DNA from: an uncultured Arsenicibacter sp.
GTDB lineage: Bacteria; Bacteroidota; Bacteroidia; Cytophagales; Spirosomataceae
Assembly (NCBI RefSeq): GCF_945952095.1
Contig: NZ_CAMFHL010000162.1
Location: 1 to 16,584 of the forward strand
Length of the DNA stretch: 16,584 nt
Direction of reading: 5' to 3'
In this document: positions 7,920 through 15,123 of the stretch, one piece after another
Layout of the letters: each line of letters starts with the position of its first letter
How positions within the stretch are numbered: the first letter of the stretch is position 1
The notes under the pieces: generated by a model
Seen by the model: the letters and a program-made list of their open reading frames with translations, nothing else
What the model was told of the DNA's origin: nothing
The model's database searches: none
Made by a program: the position numbers and the translations under genes

Positions 7920-8174
7920 ATGAAAACGCTCGCAAAATCTGTCTTAACTCTGCTACTGGTCGCATCAATGGCGGCCTGCATGTCATCCGGTGCGCCGAAT
8001 GATACCGTTACCACGGCCTTCAAACAAAAATTCGGGGAAGTCAAAAACGTGAAATGGACGCATAACGAGGACTTTTCGTATGCCCATTTTGAGCAGAATC
8101 ACCAGCAGGTTGTGGCTGTTTTCGGAAACGACGGACAGTATATGGCCACCGATCCTGCCAAACCCATTCAGTAA
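7920..8174 (+). CDS. Small PepSY-like lipoprotein
   Basis: This 84-residue protein starts at 7920. An upstream in-frame ATG at 7776 would add 48 residues with no exported-protein character, whereas the 7920 start gives a signal sequence ending in a lipobox-like SMAAC, with lipidation expected at Cys20. The mature part (FKQKFGEVKNVKWTH, then HFEQN, VAVFGNDGQYMA) looks like one half of the PepSY-like fold common in Bacteroidota periplasmic proteins, where a strand with KW or W is followed by a short 'D-G-Q/K' turn. The biochemical role of this family is unknown; inhibitor or sensor functions have been proposed for relatives. It is followed 41 bases later by a second PepSY-like gene, so the two are probably co-transcribed. 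The family assignment is by pattern only. Confidence 0.65.
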   Translation: MKTLAKSVLTLLLVASMAACMSSGAPNDTVTTAFKQKFGEVKNVKWTHNEDFSYAHFEQNHQQVVAVFGNDGQYMATDPAKPIQ

Positions 8175-8215
8175 TTCATTCACAGACCAATCACTAATAC
8201 AAAACTGAGTTAGCC

Positions 8216-8761
8216 ATGAAAAAATTAATTGCCGCTCTGGTAATGGCCGGTATGTCATTCGGAGCAACATATGCCCAAACTCCTCTTGCAGATGAAACGC
8301 TGGTAATTAAAGCGGTAAAAAAAGGCGATGAACCCAAACAGGTCATGGACGCTGTGAAAAGCGATTTTCCGGACGTAATTGTGAAGGACGTTGCGTTTTT
8401 ACCATCGGCACTTTACGGCCGCGAATGGGCACTCAGTGAACGGAATAACACCGATAATAAAACAGAGCTGATGTTTTATCAGGTTTCTGCCTACGGGCCA
8501 ACCGGGCATTTTCAGGCGGTATACGATAAAGCAGGTAAGTTGCTGAGCTTCAAACAGGCGCTGAAAGACGCTGAGTTGCCGGATGCCGTTTCGAATACAC
8601 TTAAAACCCTTTACGGTGACTGGACCGTTTCCGGTGACAAGGAATATTTTTCCTATGATCTGAAAAAGACGGATGTGGCGTATCGGGTAACGTTAACCAA
8701 AGGCCACAAACACAAACACCTGCTTATTGATCCATCCGGTAAAATCCGCCGGAAAGTGTAA
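8216..8761 (+). CDS. Exported PepSY-like (BLIP-like fold) protein
   Basis: This 181-residue protein has a clear signal peptide (residues 1-20, ending GATYA before Q), so it is exported to the periplasm. The mature region shows two similar units: VMDAVKSDFPDVIVKDVAFLP followed by FQAVYDKAGKLLSFKQ, and then VSNTLKTLYGDWTVSGDKE followed by LLIDPSGKIRRKV. Each is a helix starting with 'V...A/L..' and ending 'FP/YGDW', then strands ending in a D-x-x-G-K turn. That duplication is typical of the PepSY-like proteins of Bacteroidota related to beta-lactamase-inhibitor-like folds. A His/Lys-rich KGHKHKH lies near the C-terminus. It sits between the small lipoprotein gene and a DUF4136 gene with gaps of 41 and 54 bases, so the three probably form an operon. 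Function is unknown. Confidence 0.7.
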   Translation: MKKLIAALVMAGMSFGATYAQTPLADETLVIKAVKKGDEPKQVMDAVKSDFPDVIVKDVAFLPSALYGREWALSERNNTDNKTELMFYQVSAYGPTGHFQAVYDKAGKLLSFKQALKDAELPDAVSNTLKTLYGDWTVSGDKEYFSYDLKKTDVAYRVTLTKGHKHKHLLIDPSGKIRRKV

Positions 8762-8815
8762 GTCCCTCATTTATAACCGGTACAATCTATCAACCTGTAA
8801 ACTAAATAAACAGCC

Positions 8816-9409
8816 ATGAAATCGTTTGTCTCAGGTTTCTTTATAAACCTGCTCCTTCTGCTGATTACCCGTACTGCCTTTGCTCAGGTTTCAACTGATT
8901 ACGACAAAACAGTTGACTTCAGACAGTATAAAACATATACCTGGGCCACGCCGGATATTCAGGTCGGGAAGAACCCGGTCTACAACAGTGACCTCATTAC
9001 CAGCAACATTGAAGCTACGCTTAAGACAGAACTGACCAAACGGGGTCTGAGCCTTAACCCCGAAAGTCCGGATCTGCTGGTTGGTTTTCATACCTACACA
9101 GACAAAAAAACCAAAACGGTTAGTTACGGACCGAGCTACCCGCTATACTATCCGTTTGGGTTCAGAGGCGGCTGGCGGTATTTACCCTACGGCTATGGGA
9201 ACTGGCCCTATGCCTGGAACAACAACATGCAGCAGGTGCCTTATACTGAAGGAACCCTGGTTGTCGATATTGCGGATGCCAAAACCAGACAGCTTATCTG
9301 GCGCGGCGTTATCGAAGGTGATGTCTCAAACCCGAACCGGATAGAAAAAGAAGTCACCAAAGGAGTGGAAAAAATTATGAAAGATTATCCGGTGAAGGCG
9401 TTTAATTAG
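8816..9409 (+). CDS. DUF4136 exported protein
   Basis: This 197-residue protein has a signal peptide (residues 1-23, ending RTAFA before Q). The mature part matches the DUF4136 pattern: an opening 'VSTDYDKTVDFRQYKTYTW', a middle 'I...L..ELTKRGLSLNPESPDLLVGFHT', and a closing 'EGTLVVDIADAKTRQLIWRG' followed by a helix with IEKEVTKGVEKIMKDYP. The middle (about residues 100-145) is unusually rich in Tyr, Trp, Pro and Gly. Proteins of this family are periplasmic or outer-membrane associated and uncharacterised. The gene is last of three exported-protein genes and is followed directly by a strong hairpin terminator. Confidence 0.85.
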   Translation: MKSFVSGFFINLLLLLITRTAFAQVSTDYDKTVDFRQYKTYTWATPDIQVGKNPVYNSDLITSNIEATLKTELTKRGLSLNPESPDLLVGFHTYTDKKTKTVSYGPSYPLYYPFGFRGGWRYLPYGYGNWPYAWNNNMQQVPYTEGTLVVDIADAKTRQLIWRGVIEGDVSNPNRIEKEVTKGVEKIMKDYPVKAFN

Positions 9410-9427
9410 CCCCGTGATAACGTACGT

Positions 9428-9466
9428 AAATAACCCTGAGCAGCTGACTGTTCAGGGTTATTTTTT
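9428..9466 (+). terminator. Rho-independent terminator after the exported-protein operon
   Basis: A 12 bp perfect stem (AAATAACCCTGA at 9428-9439 with its complement at 9452-9463) encloses a 12-base loop and runs into a T-rich tract to 9466. It starts 18 bases after the DUF4136 stop and lies between convergent genes, so it ends the plus-strand transcript; the minus strand lacks an extended T-run beyond the stem. Confidence 0.9.
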
Positions 9467-9491
9467 ACCTTTTTCCAGCCTGTATTTCTTT

Positions 9492-10376
9492 TTACTGAAT
9501 AGACCGGAAATAGAGATAAAGGGACCGGATTTCCTTATCGCTGTAATGTGCCGTCATTTTCCAGGGCATTTGTTCATTGTCCAGCTGATGGCCGGCCGGT
9601 GTTTTTCCGGTACGCAGGGTCGTCATGAATTGCGTTTGAGTCCACTTCCCGACCTGCCCGGAGCGCGTAAGATCCGGAACCGGTGGCTGGCCCGGTGCAA
9701 GCGGATCGCCTCCTTTAAAGTCCGGCTGGTGACAACCGGAACACGATACGGCCAGGTATTCGCCGAGTTTTACGCCCATGGTTGTATCCAGCTGCGCTTC
9801 AGGCCTGCGTGTATGATCGATCTTTTCAACAGATAAAAGCGGCATTTTCTCAAAATAAGCGAGGGTTTTCACCAACGGCCCGACCGTAGTCTCCGGCAGT
9901 TTCCGGTCAACCGGCTGAACCTGCCGGCAGTACGTAATCAGCGCGCTCAGATCCGGCTCAGCCAGCAAGGTGGTTTCGTGTGAAGGCATAAACAGGAGTG
10001 GCCTCCCGCGACGGTCGACACCATGGCGGAGCGCCATCATCCAGTCAGCAGCCGTATAATCAGCCGGCAACCCTCCTTTTCCAGTTGTCAGATTGGTCGC
10101 GACCAACCGCCCCAATGCCGGATCGTCGGCCATAACCTTGCCGGACAGGTCGGTTCCATGGCATTCAAAACACCCTTTAATGGTCGCCAGATGCTCTCCC
10201 CTGACTAATGTAGCCTTATCGGCCTGTCCGGTCAGGGTTTCCTGCTCAAAAGTGTATTGTTTATTCATGCGCTTTTCGATAGACAGACTTATAAAAGCGT
10301 AAGCCAGTCCGGCCAGGATACCGATAGCCAGTAAGCCAAGGCCTGCCCATTTTCCGAATTTCAGTAGTTTTTTCAT
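9492..10376 (-). CDS. Membrane-anchored diheme cytochrome c
   Basis: This 294-residue protein has one N-terminal membrane helix (residues about 10-31, uncleaved anchor) and two cytochrome c domains facing the periplasm. Heme-binding motifs are CFECH (Cys69, Cys72, His73) and CSGCH (Cys212, Cys215, His216). Likely axial methionines are Met130 in LLFMPSHE and Met270 in EQMPW, each followed by Pro as is usual in class I cytochromes. It should carry electrons in the periplasm, but the donor and acceptor are not encoded nearby, so the pathway is unknown. Related diheme cytochromes serve as electron acceptors for periplasmic dehydrogenases. The gene is divergent from an AraC-family regulator, which may control it. 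The start at 10376 gives a basic MKKLLKFGKW followed directly by the helix, a good fit. Confidence 0.88.
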   Translation of the reverse strand: MKKLLKFGKWAGLGLLAIGILAGLAYAFISLSIEKRMNKQYTFEQETLTGQADKATLVRGEHLATIKGCFECHGTDLSGKVMADDPALGRLVATNLTTGKGGLPADYTAADWMMALRHGVDRRGRPLLFMPSHETTLLAEPDLSALITYCRQVQPVDRKLPETTVGPLVKTLAYFEKMPLLSVEKIDHTRRPEAQLDTTMGVKLGEYLAVSCSGCHQPDFKGGDPLAPGQPPVPDLTRSGQVGKWTQTQFMTTLRTGKTPAGHQLDNEQMPWKMTAHYSDKEIRSLYLYFRSIQ

Positions 10377-10675
10377 TGTTGTTTACGTTGTCTTGCGGCA
10401 CCTCGTTCAGGCGGCAGCGGCACAAAATTCCGGAACATAGTTCACAACGACCTACGCGCAGCGGATTTGCAGCTACGCCGGACGGATTAACCGGTGCCGG
10501 TAAAGGCGGGCATTCCTGCAAATGGCGCCATCCCGGCTGAGTCTGCTCATGTTCCGGTTGATCCGCTGCCTGCGTCAATTCAGGCAGTATGCCCCTTCTT
10601 TTTTTATCCGCGCGGTTTAGTTTTGATTACCAGCGTGCACTACGCGCGTACATGACGCTTTTTCTGACGACGAAT
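10377..10675. other. Intergenic region, cytochrome to AraC regulator
   Basis: About 300 bases lie between the cytochrome start and the preferred regulator start. I see no further gene here. The part near the regulator holds a perfect -7 element listed separately. On the cytochrome side there is no clear promoter. An open frame continues across it but its codons do not resemble a protein family. Confidence 0.5.
10618..10625 (+). promoter_or_regulatory. Bacteroidota -7 element for the AraC gene
   Basis: TAGTTTTG matches the TAnnTTTG consensus exactly. The -33 region about 19 bases upstream is T-rich (TTCT at 10596-10599) but lacks TTTG. A start point near 10631 would exclude the ATG at 10589 and support translation from 10652 or 10676. 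Confidence 0.5.
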
Positions 10676-11656
10676 ATGACAACACTGACAACCGCTGAGC
10701 TCTTTCAACCGGAATTAATGACTCCATCCTGGTTAGCCACGAACCGTGCTCCTTCACTGTCCGCCTTTGTGAGCCGGCATCCGGCGGCCGGAGACGTTGA
10801 GGTTACGGATATTCAACTGCCATTTATGCGGGCGATCAGCATGAACTGGCAAACCCGGTCAGACTTTTCTCTGGTTGATCCTTCACCCTGCGATGGCATC
10901 CATATCAATTTTATGCTGAGCGGTGCCATGGATTCAACGTTTAGCGGCTTACCGGCGCCGCTGGCCATGCGGACCGGTACCCATAACCTGATTCATACCC
11001 CCGAAGCAGGGCATATAAACCACATATCCGGCAATCAGCATTTACAGATGCTGCTTCTTCAGATCGATAAATCGTTTTTCGTTTCGTCTCTCGGGGAGGG
11101 TGATGCCTGGAGCGATCATCTGTTAACCGAACTGGATGCTGAACGCCCGTTTGCAGGCTCAGCGGCGCCATCAATGATAACCCCGCACATGCTAGGTTTG
11201 ATCCGTGATACTTGCAATCCCGGTCAGCGGGGGCCAATGCGTAACCTCTTGCTTCAGTCAAAAATGCTTGAGTTGCTCTCCTTACAGCTTGATCAGTTCA
11301 GAACACCGGAAAAACCGGCCGGCAATATTCCGGCACATGAAGCCGATAAGCTGCGGCAATTAAAGGCTTATCTCGATACTCACTTTCTCGAAGATCATTC
11401 GCTGGCCGGGCTGAGCCGCTACTGTGCCTTAAATGAGTTCAAGGTCAAGAAAGGATTTAAACAACTGTTCGACACAACTGTCTTTCAGTACATCCGGCAA
11501 CTGCGAATGCAGCACGCCGGATTGCTTCTCCGCAACAGCCCGGTTTCCGTCGACGAAATCGCCGATCAGCTGGGCTATGAACACGCCCAGCATTTTTCAA
11601 TAGCGTTCAAGAAGTTTACGGGACATACCCCCACCCAATATCAGCTCAGGGCGTGA
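10676..11656 (+). CDS. AraC-family transcriptional regulator
   Basis: The protein has an N-terminal cupin-like sensing region and a C-terminal AraC DNA-binding domain of two helix-turn-helix units. The first is around HSLAGLSRYCALNEFKVKKG and the second around VSVDEIADQLGYEHAQHFSI, ending FKKFTGHTPTQYQ, the family signature. I chose the ATG at 10676 (326 residues). In-frame ATGs at 10589 and 10652 would add 29 or 8 residues, but a perfect -7 element at 10618-10625 lies downstream of the first, and those extra residues look non-coding. The 10652 start remains possible. The gene is divergent from the cytochrome c gene, which is the most obvious target. The ligand is unknown. Regulators of this shape in other bacteria often respond to siderophores or sugars, which does not decide the case here. 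Confidence 0.85.
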   Translation: MTTLTTAELFQPELMTPSWLATNRAPSLSAFVSRHPAAGDVEVTDIQLPFMRAISMNWQTRSDFSLVDPSPCDGIHINFMLSGAMDSTFSGLPAPLAMRTGTHNLIHTPEAGHINHISGNQHLQMLLLQIDKSFFVSSLGEGDAWSDHLLTELDAERPFAGSAAPSMITPHMLGLIRDTCNPGQRGPMRNLLLQSKMLELLSLQLDQFRTPEKPAGNIPAHEADKLRQLKAYLDTHFLEDHSLAGLSRYCALNEFKVKKGFKQLFDTTVFQYIRQLRMQHAGLLLRNSPVSVDEIADQLGYEHAQHFSIAFKKFTGHTPTQYQLRA

Positions 11657-11767
11657 TGTCTTCCACAGAAAATCCATAATACGTAGCCGGGAATCCGTAC
11701 TGCGTAGGTCATTGTCTGGCTTATCCGGCATTTTTGCAGGGTAAACAACACAACAACTGAACGACGC

Positions 11768-13066
11768 ATGAAACGTTATTTCCAGAATGTAATTATCCCT
11801 GCACTGCTCCTGTTCGGCGCGGTTGCCTGTAAAGACACCTTTCAACCGGTTACTCCGGATAAGGATGCTGATAAAGAGGAAGAAATCACAGAAAACGGTA
11901 TCCGGACCAAACCCGGAGATCCTGCCGGTGCCGCCATTGTCAAAACAATCGGTCCGGAAGGCGGCACCATTGAAACGGCTGACGGAAAGATCCGCCTGAC
12001 ATTGCCGGCAGGCGCCCTGTCGGTTCCGACGCCGGTTTCTATCCAGCCCATTACCAATCATACACCCAACGGCATTGCTCAGGCATATCGGTTTTCACCG
12101 GATGGTACCACATTTGCCAAACCCGGCATTCTTTCGTTTACCTACGAAAAAGAGGAAATAACCCTCAACGATCCTGACGCATTTCGCGTTGCCTGGCAAA
12201 AACCGGATGGTATCTGGTACAATGTACCGGGCGTAAAAACCGATACGGCAACCCACCGCATTACGGTTCCGATGACACATTTCAGCGATTGGAGCGCGGC
12301 TGAAATTGCGCAGCTGGAAAACATGTTCGTTGACTCGAATGAACCGGTTCCAGGTATTTTATCGTGGGGTGAATCTGCCCGTCTGCACCTCAACGTTTTA
12401 TCACCGCTTGTCAACACAGAAGAGCCGCTTACCTATAAGAATGCGTCAAAGAGCATTACGTGGGCTGTTGTCGGGGGACGAGCAAATGGCACACTGGCGA
12501 TAAATAACGGGGGCAGTAATACCTACACTGCACCAATGGGAACGCCGGGACAAAACCCGGTTACTATCACCACCACCATCGACTTTACAAATGGTAAAAA
12601 AGTAATTCTGCTTAGCCAGTTTGTTATCGGAACCGGCTATATAAAACTAACCTTCGGCGGCAAGGAATACATGCTTTCCGGTGATATGCAGGATGAGTAT
12701 ACGGACTACTTTGAAATCATGGGCGCTACCTTATCCAGTGGCGGCGTGGTCTGCACAATCTCAACAAGTGGCTACAAACCGGGTACTATGCCGTTCGGCA
12801 ATTACACCGAAATCCCGAATGCAGGCGGTATCCGGCTGGGCTTCGGTTCGGGCGGAAAGCAGAAAATCTACGATGTTGTCGGTTGGGATTGTGAAGGGAG
12901 TGAATACTGGGCCCGTGGTTCCGTAACGATTGAACGCTATCAGCCCCGAAAATTTATAAAGGGTAAGTTCTCAGGACACGTATTTGATTACTCGCGGGAC
13001 TGTATCTTTTCGTCTACCGATGGTCCGGTTTGCAGTGGTGAGTTTTACTGCCGGACGCCACGGTAA
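11768..13066 (+). CDS. ZU5-type surface lipoprotein
   Basis: This 432-residue protein has a lipoprotein signal (LLFGAVAC, lipidated at Cys21), so it is anchored in a membrane facing the periplasm or cell surface. An acidic, probably flexible linker follows (residues 30-50, rich in Asp, Glu, Lys). Residues about 60-170 fit a ZU5-like module: GPEGGTIET, IRLTLPAGAL, PTPVSIQPI, then SFTYEKEEI and WYNVPG. The remainder shows beta-rich segments (SITWAVVGG, TITTTIDFTNG) and a C-terminal region with a GKFSGHVFDY motif and four Cys residues (two in DCIFSSTDGPVC, one in EFYC, one at GWDC), a pattern seen in many Bacteroidota lipoproteins of unknown role. No export or utilisation partners lie nearby. 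The product end is 24 bases before the first parS-like palindrome. Confidence 0.8.
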   Translation: MKRYFQNVIIPALLLFGAVACKDTFQPVTPDKDADKEEEITENGIRTKPGDPAGAAIVKTIGPEGGTIETADGKIRLTLPAGALSVPTPVSIQPITNHTPNGIAQAYRFSPDGTTFAKPGILSFTYEKEEITLNDPDAFRVAWQKPDGIWYNVPGVKTDTATHRITVPMTHFSDWSAAEIAQLENMFVDSNEPVPGILSWGESARLHLNVLSPLVNTEEPLTYKNASKSITWAVVGGRANGTLAINNGGSNTYTAPMGTPGQNPVTITTTIDFTNGKKVILLSQFVIGTGYIKLTFGGKEYMLSGDMQDEYTDYFEIMGATLSSGGVVCTISTSGYKPGTMPFGNYTEIPNAGGIRLGFGSGGKQKIYDVVGWDCEGSEYWARGSVTIERYQPRKFIKGKFSGHVFDYSRDCIFSSTDGPVCSGEFYCRTPR

Positions 13067-13090
13067 CCCAACGTGTTTCCGGCTTTATGC

Positions 13091-13119
13091 TTACGAAGTG
13101 ACACGCTGTCACTTCGTAA
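13091..13119. repeat. parS-like palindrome 1
   Basis: Core CGAAGTGACA, spacer CGC, TGTCACTTCG (13094-13116), extended by TTA on the left and TAA on the right into a 13-3-13 inverted repeat. Centre at 13105. Probable ParB-binding centromere site, judged from its place beside parB and from the repeated copies. Confidence 0.85.
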
Positions 13120-13157
13120 TATTCACTTTCTTTTTATAACATCATTTGGTATCCGGC

Positions 13158-13186
13158 GCCCGAAGTGACACACTGTCACTTCGGGC
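13158..13186. repeat. parS-like palindrome 2
   Basis: Core CGAAGTGACA, spacer CAC, TGTCACTTCG (13161-13183), extended by GCC and GGC into a 13-3-13 inverted repeat. Centre at 13172, 67 bp from copy 1. Immediately followed by a T-run, see the terminator entry. Confidence 0.85.
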
Positions 13187-13193
13187 TTTTTTT
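13158..13193 (+). terminator. Palindrome 2 doubling as intrinsic terminator
   Basis: The 13 bp GC-capped hairpin with a 3-base loop at 13158-13186 is followed by seven Ts at 13187-13193. It would end plus-strand transcription from the ZU5 lipoprotein gene before parB. The dual use of a centromere repeat is an inference from structure. Confidence 0.65.
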
Positions 13194-13224
13194 GCAGTCA
13201 AGCTGCCTGTTTGGAGAGCTGTTT

Positions 13225-13255
13225 TTCACGAAGTGACACGTTGTCACTTCGTGAA
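13225..13255. repeat. parS-like palindrome 3
   Basis: Core CGAAGTGACA, spacer CGT, TGTCACTTCG (13229-13251), extended by TTCA and TGAA into a 14-3-14 inverted repeat. Centre at 13240, 68 bp from copy 2. Confidence 0.85.
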
Positions 13256-13295
13256 GTTTATCCTTAGCTCATACGCCTCCGGTTCTAAATTTCTC

Positions 13296-13320
13296 ACGAA
13301 GTGACAGTGTGTCACTTCGT
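13296..13320. repeat. parS-like palindrome 4
   Basis: Core CGAAGTGACA, spacer GTG, TGTCACTTCG (13297-13319), with only one extra pair (A and T), so 11-3-11. Centre at 13308, 68 bp from copy 3 and only 2 bases beyond the parB stop codon. Its spacer is the reverse complement of that in copy 2, so it reads as the same repeat in the opposite orientation. Confidence 0.85.
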
Positions 13321-13322
13321 CG

Positions 13323-14144
13323 TCATAACTGCATCAACTCATTGATTTTCTGCACTAAACGCGCGCAGGATCGTTTGTCCAGCTTCCCGTTTGCCAGCTC
13401 CCTGATTTCAGTTTGGAGCCGTTGTTTCTGCATGGTTGCCGGTTCCAGTTCAGAAGCGGTACTGCTGTCCGCCTCTCCGGTAACGCCGTTTTTTGCCAGC
13501 TCCGCAATCCGGGTCTTTGACAACTTTGCTTTACCGGAAAGTACTTCTTTTTTCAGCGCAGGTTCCAGCTTTTCGATACCGGCAGCAAACTCCCCGTCCC
13601 GCTTAATTGTGCGGCTGCTCACGCCATATTCAGTCGCGAGGGACTCGGCAACATTCTGTTGGGCTGATTCTGCATTCAGGTTACTGCCTCTGGCTATTTT
13701 AAGCTGATTATACCGCATCCCCCGCAGGTAGGAGGCCTGCTCAGGCGAAAGATTCCGGCGGCCAAGCTGGTAGTCGATCATGTATTCCTTAACCTGCGTC
13801 ATCGATTCAACATGAACGAGGTTAATCCGGAAGTCCAGTTTGTACTGATTAATAACCGAAAACCGGTTATGTCCGTCGATCAGTACATACACCGGTGTTT
13901 CATCATCACCCGTGCCGGCAGTCAGCGCTGTGGTTTCCCAGATGGTCAGCGGGTCCTTTACGCCATATTGCCGGAGATTCTGTTCCAGCTGCGCTACCTC
14001 ATCGGCAGTCAGTGGCGGGATCAGATCGCGCAGTTCGTCCAGGACAACAATCTGCTGTTTTATATTTTCTTCCGCCGACAGGAGGGAAGGGCGGACATCG
14101 GCAGTTTTGGCCTTCATCAGGCTCATAAAATCTTTCTTAGCCAT
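13323..14144 (-). CDS. parB: Plasmid partition protein ParB
   Basis: This 273-residue protein is the centromere-binding partner of ParA. Residues about 30-125 form a ParB/sulfiredoxin-like N-terminal domain, with VYVLIDGHNRF (86-95) at the place where chromosomal ParB proteins have the GERR-type nucleotide motif. The linker segment YQLGRRNLSPEQASYLRGM (125-143) is common in plasmid ParB proteins. Residues about 164-194 form a helix-turn-helix (NVAESLATEYGVSSRTIKRD) that should read the palindromes just downstream. The C-terminus (235-273) looks like a helical dimerisation segment with Gln, Glu and Leu. It starts 1 base after the parA stop, so the two are translated together. Four palindromic sites directly after its stop complete a normal parABS layout. 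The DGHNRF variant raises the question whether this protein uses CTP as canonical ParB does. Confidence 0.88.
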   Translation of the reverse strand: MAKKDFMSLMKAKTADVRPSLLSAEENIKQQIVVLDELRDLIPPLTADEVAQLEQNLRQYGVKDPLTIWETTALTAGTGDDETPVYVLIDGHNRFSVINQYKLDFRINLVHVESMTQVKEYMIDYQLGRRNLSPEQASYLRGMRYNQLKIARGSNLNAESAQQNVAESLATEYGVSSRTIKRDGEFAAGIEKLEPALKKEVLSGKAKLSKTRIAELAKNGVTGEADSSTASELEPATMQKQRLQTEIRELANGKLDKRSCARLVQKINELMQL

Positions 14145-14145
14145 C

Positions 14146-15090
14146 TTACAGCATCGTTAGTTCTGTTGCTAATTCGTAGTACTGCTGCCACGAGGAAGAC
14201 TTAGACGAATAGGTATATAAATCTTCCTTTGCCACCTGCGACTGCTTAATTACCGTCGATACTTCAATCACGACATCATAAATTCTGAAGTGCTGGTATT
14301 TTTCGCGGATGTGGCTCATCATGCTTTTATGCACACTCTGATTTTTGTGAACCATCGTAAAGACAATTCCTTTGATCGTCAGCGTCGGGTTAATATAGGT
14401 CCTTACCTCCGCAATCCGGTTGAACAAACTCTCAACGCCGTGAAATGCGCTGGCTTCAGGCTGTATCGGCACAATACAGGCATTCGATGCAACCAGTGAA
14501 CAGGTCGTACAAATACCAAGGCTCGGCGGACAATCAATGAGAATATAGTCAAAACGGGCTTTGGCTTCTTCAAGCTTAACCGTCAGCCGGCGGTCTGCAC
14601 CAATCGCGTTTGCCAGCTCAGATTCCTTGTACGCCATCCGGATATCGGAAGGGGAGAGGTAGAGATTTTCCGCAATCGGCAGCATCGGCAGCGACACATT
14701 ACTCAGCAGTGCATCGATCACCTGCTCTTCGGGCTCGTGTACCCCGAAGCACTGCGAGAGATTGCCCTGTGAATCCATATCGACCAGCAGCACCTTATAG
14801 CCCAGCAGACTCAGGCCTTTACCGACATTGATGGTAGTCGTTGTTTTACCGACGCCACCTTTGTGGTTAACAATGGATATTACGGTTGCTTTTTCAAAAA
14901 GTGAATCCGTATAGCCATACTGACGTAAAGCCTCATCCAGTGCCGGCAAATGCTTGGCCGGAACGTCCTTCTGATTAGTCAGTGCCTTGTGCAGGGTTTT
15001 TGCGGGGATGCCAGCCTCTTTTTCTATCTGAGACAGGTTAATGGCCGGTTTCGTTTTCAGAAACCGGATGAGCTTGTCCTGTGTGATCAT
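14146..15090 (-). CDS. parA: Plasmid partition ATPase ParA with N-terminal DNA-binding domain
   Basis: ParA positions plasmid copies by cycling ATP on the nucleoid and being released by ParB-parS complexes. This protein has 314 residues. Residues about 1-65 form an extra N-terminal helical domain with an HTH-like segment (NLSQIEKEAGIPAKTLHKAL, 18-37), as in type Ia ParA proteins that repress their own operon. The ATPase domain follows: deviant Walker A KGGVGKTT (77-84), Walker A' VDMDSQGN (Asp104 and Asp106) and Walker B LIDCPPS (Asp186). The length is shorter than SopA or P1 ParA (roughly 390-400), so the N-terminal domain is compact. The stop lies 1 base before parB. A good -7 element and a nearby inverted repeat stand upstream. 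The rep gene lies 102 bases further upstream on the same strand. Confidence 0.92.
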   Translation of the reverse strand: MITQDKLIRFLKTKPAINLSQIEKEAGIPAKTLHKALTNQKDVPAKHLPALDEALRQYGYTDSLFEKATVISIVNHKGGVGKTTTTINVGKGLSLLGYKVLLVDMDSQGNLSQCFGVHEPEEQVIDALLSNVSLPMLPIAENLYLSPSDIRMAYKESELANAIGADRRLTVKLEEAKARFDYILIDCPPSLGICTTCSLVASNACIVPIQPEASAFHGVESLFNRIAEVRTYINPTLTIKGIVFTMVHKNQSVHKSMMSHIREKYQHFRIYDVVIEVSTVIKQSQVAKEDLYTYSSKSSSWQQYYELATELTML

Positions 15091-15101
15091 ACTGCGTTGC
15101 C

Positions 15102-15119
15102 GGGGATAAATTTATACCC
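15102..15119. promoter_or_regulatory. Candidate parAB operator
   Basis: An inverted repeat of 9 bp arms with one mismatch (GGGGATAAA and TTTATACCC) lies at the expected transcription start of parA, 12 bases before the start codon. The position is what one would expect if the N-terminal HTH of ParA represses its own promoter. This is inference from position and symmetry. Confidence 0.4.
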
Positions 15120-15123
15120 TCAG

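Noticed and set aside
9414..9836. 140-residue plus-strand open frame
   Set aside because: It runs through the terminator and antisense to the cytochrome gene and has no family features.
10589..10675. Longer starts for the AraC regulator at 10589 or 10652
   Set aside because: A perfect -7 element at 10618-10625 lies inside the longest version, and the extra residues do not look like the family. The 10652 start is not fully excluded.
13091..13320. CRISPR-like array (23-base repeats at regular spacing)
   Set aside because: The repeats are near-perfect palindromes, number only four, lie directly after parB, and no cas gene is present. A centromere fits better.
13091..13320. Rep iterons or replication origin
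   Set aside because: Iterons are usually direct repeats next to rep. These are inverted repeats next to parB, about 1.9 kb from the rep stop and 3.2 kb from its visible 5' end.
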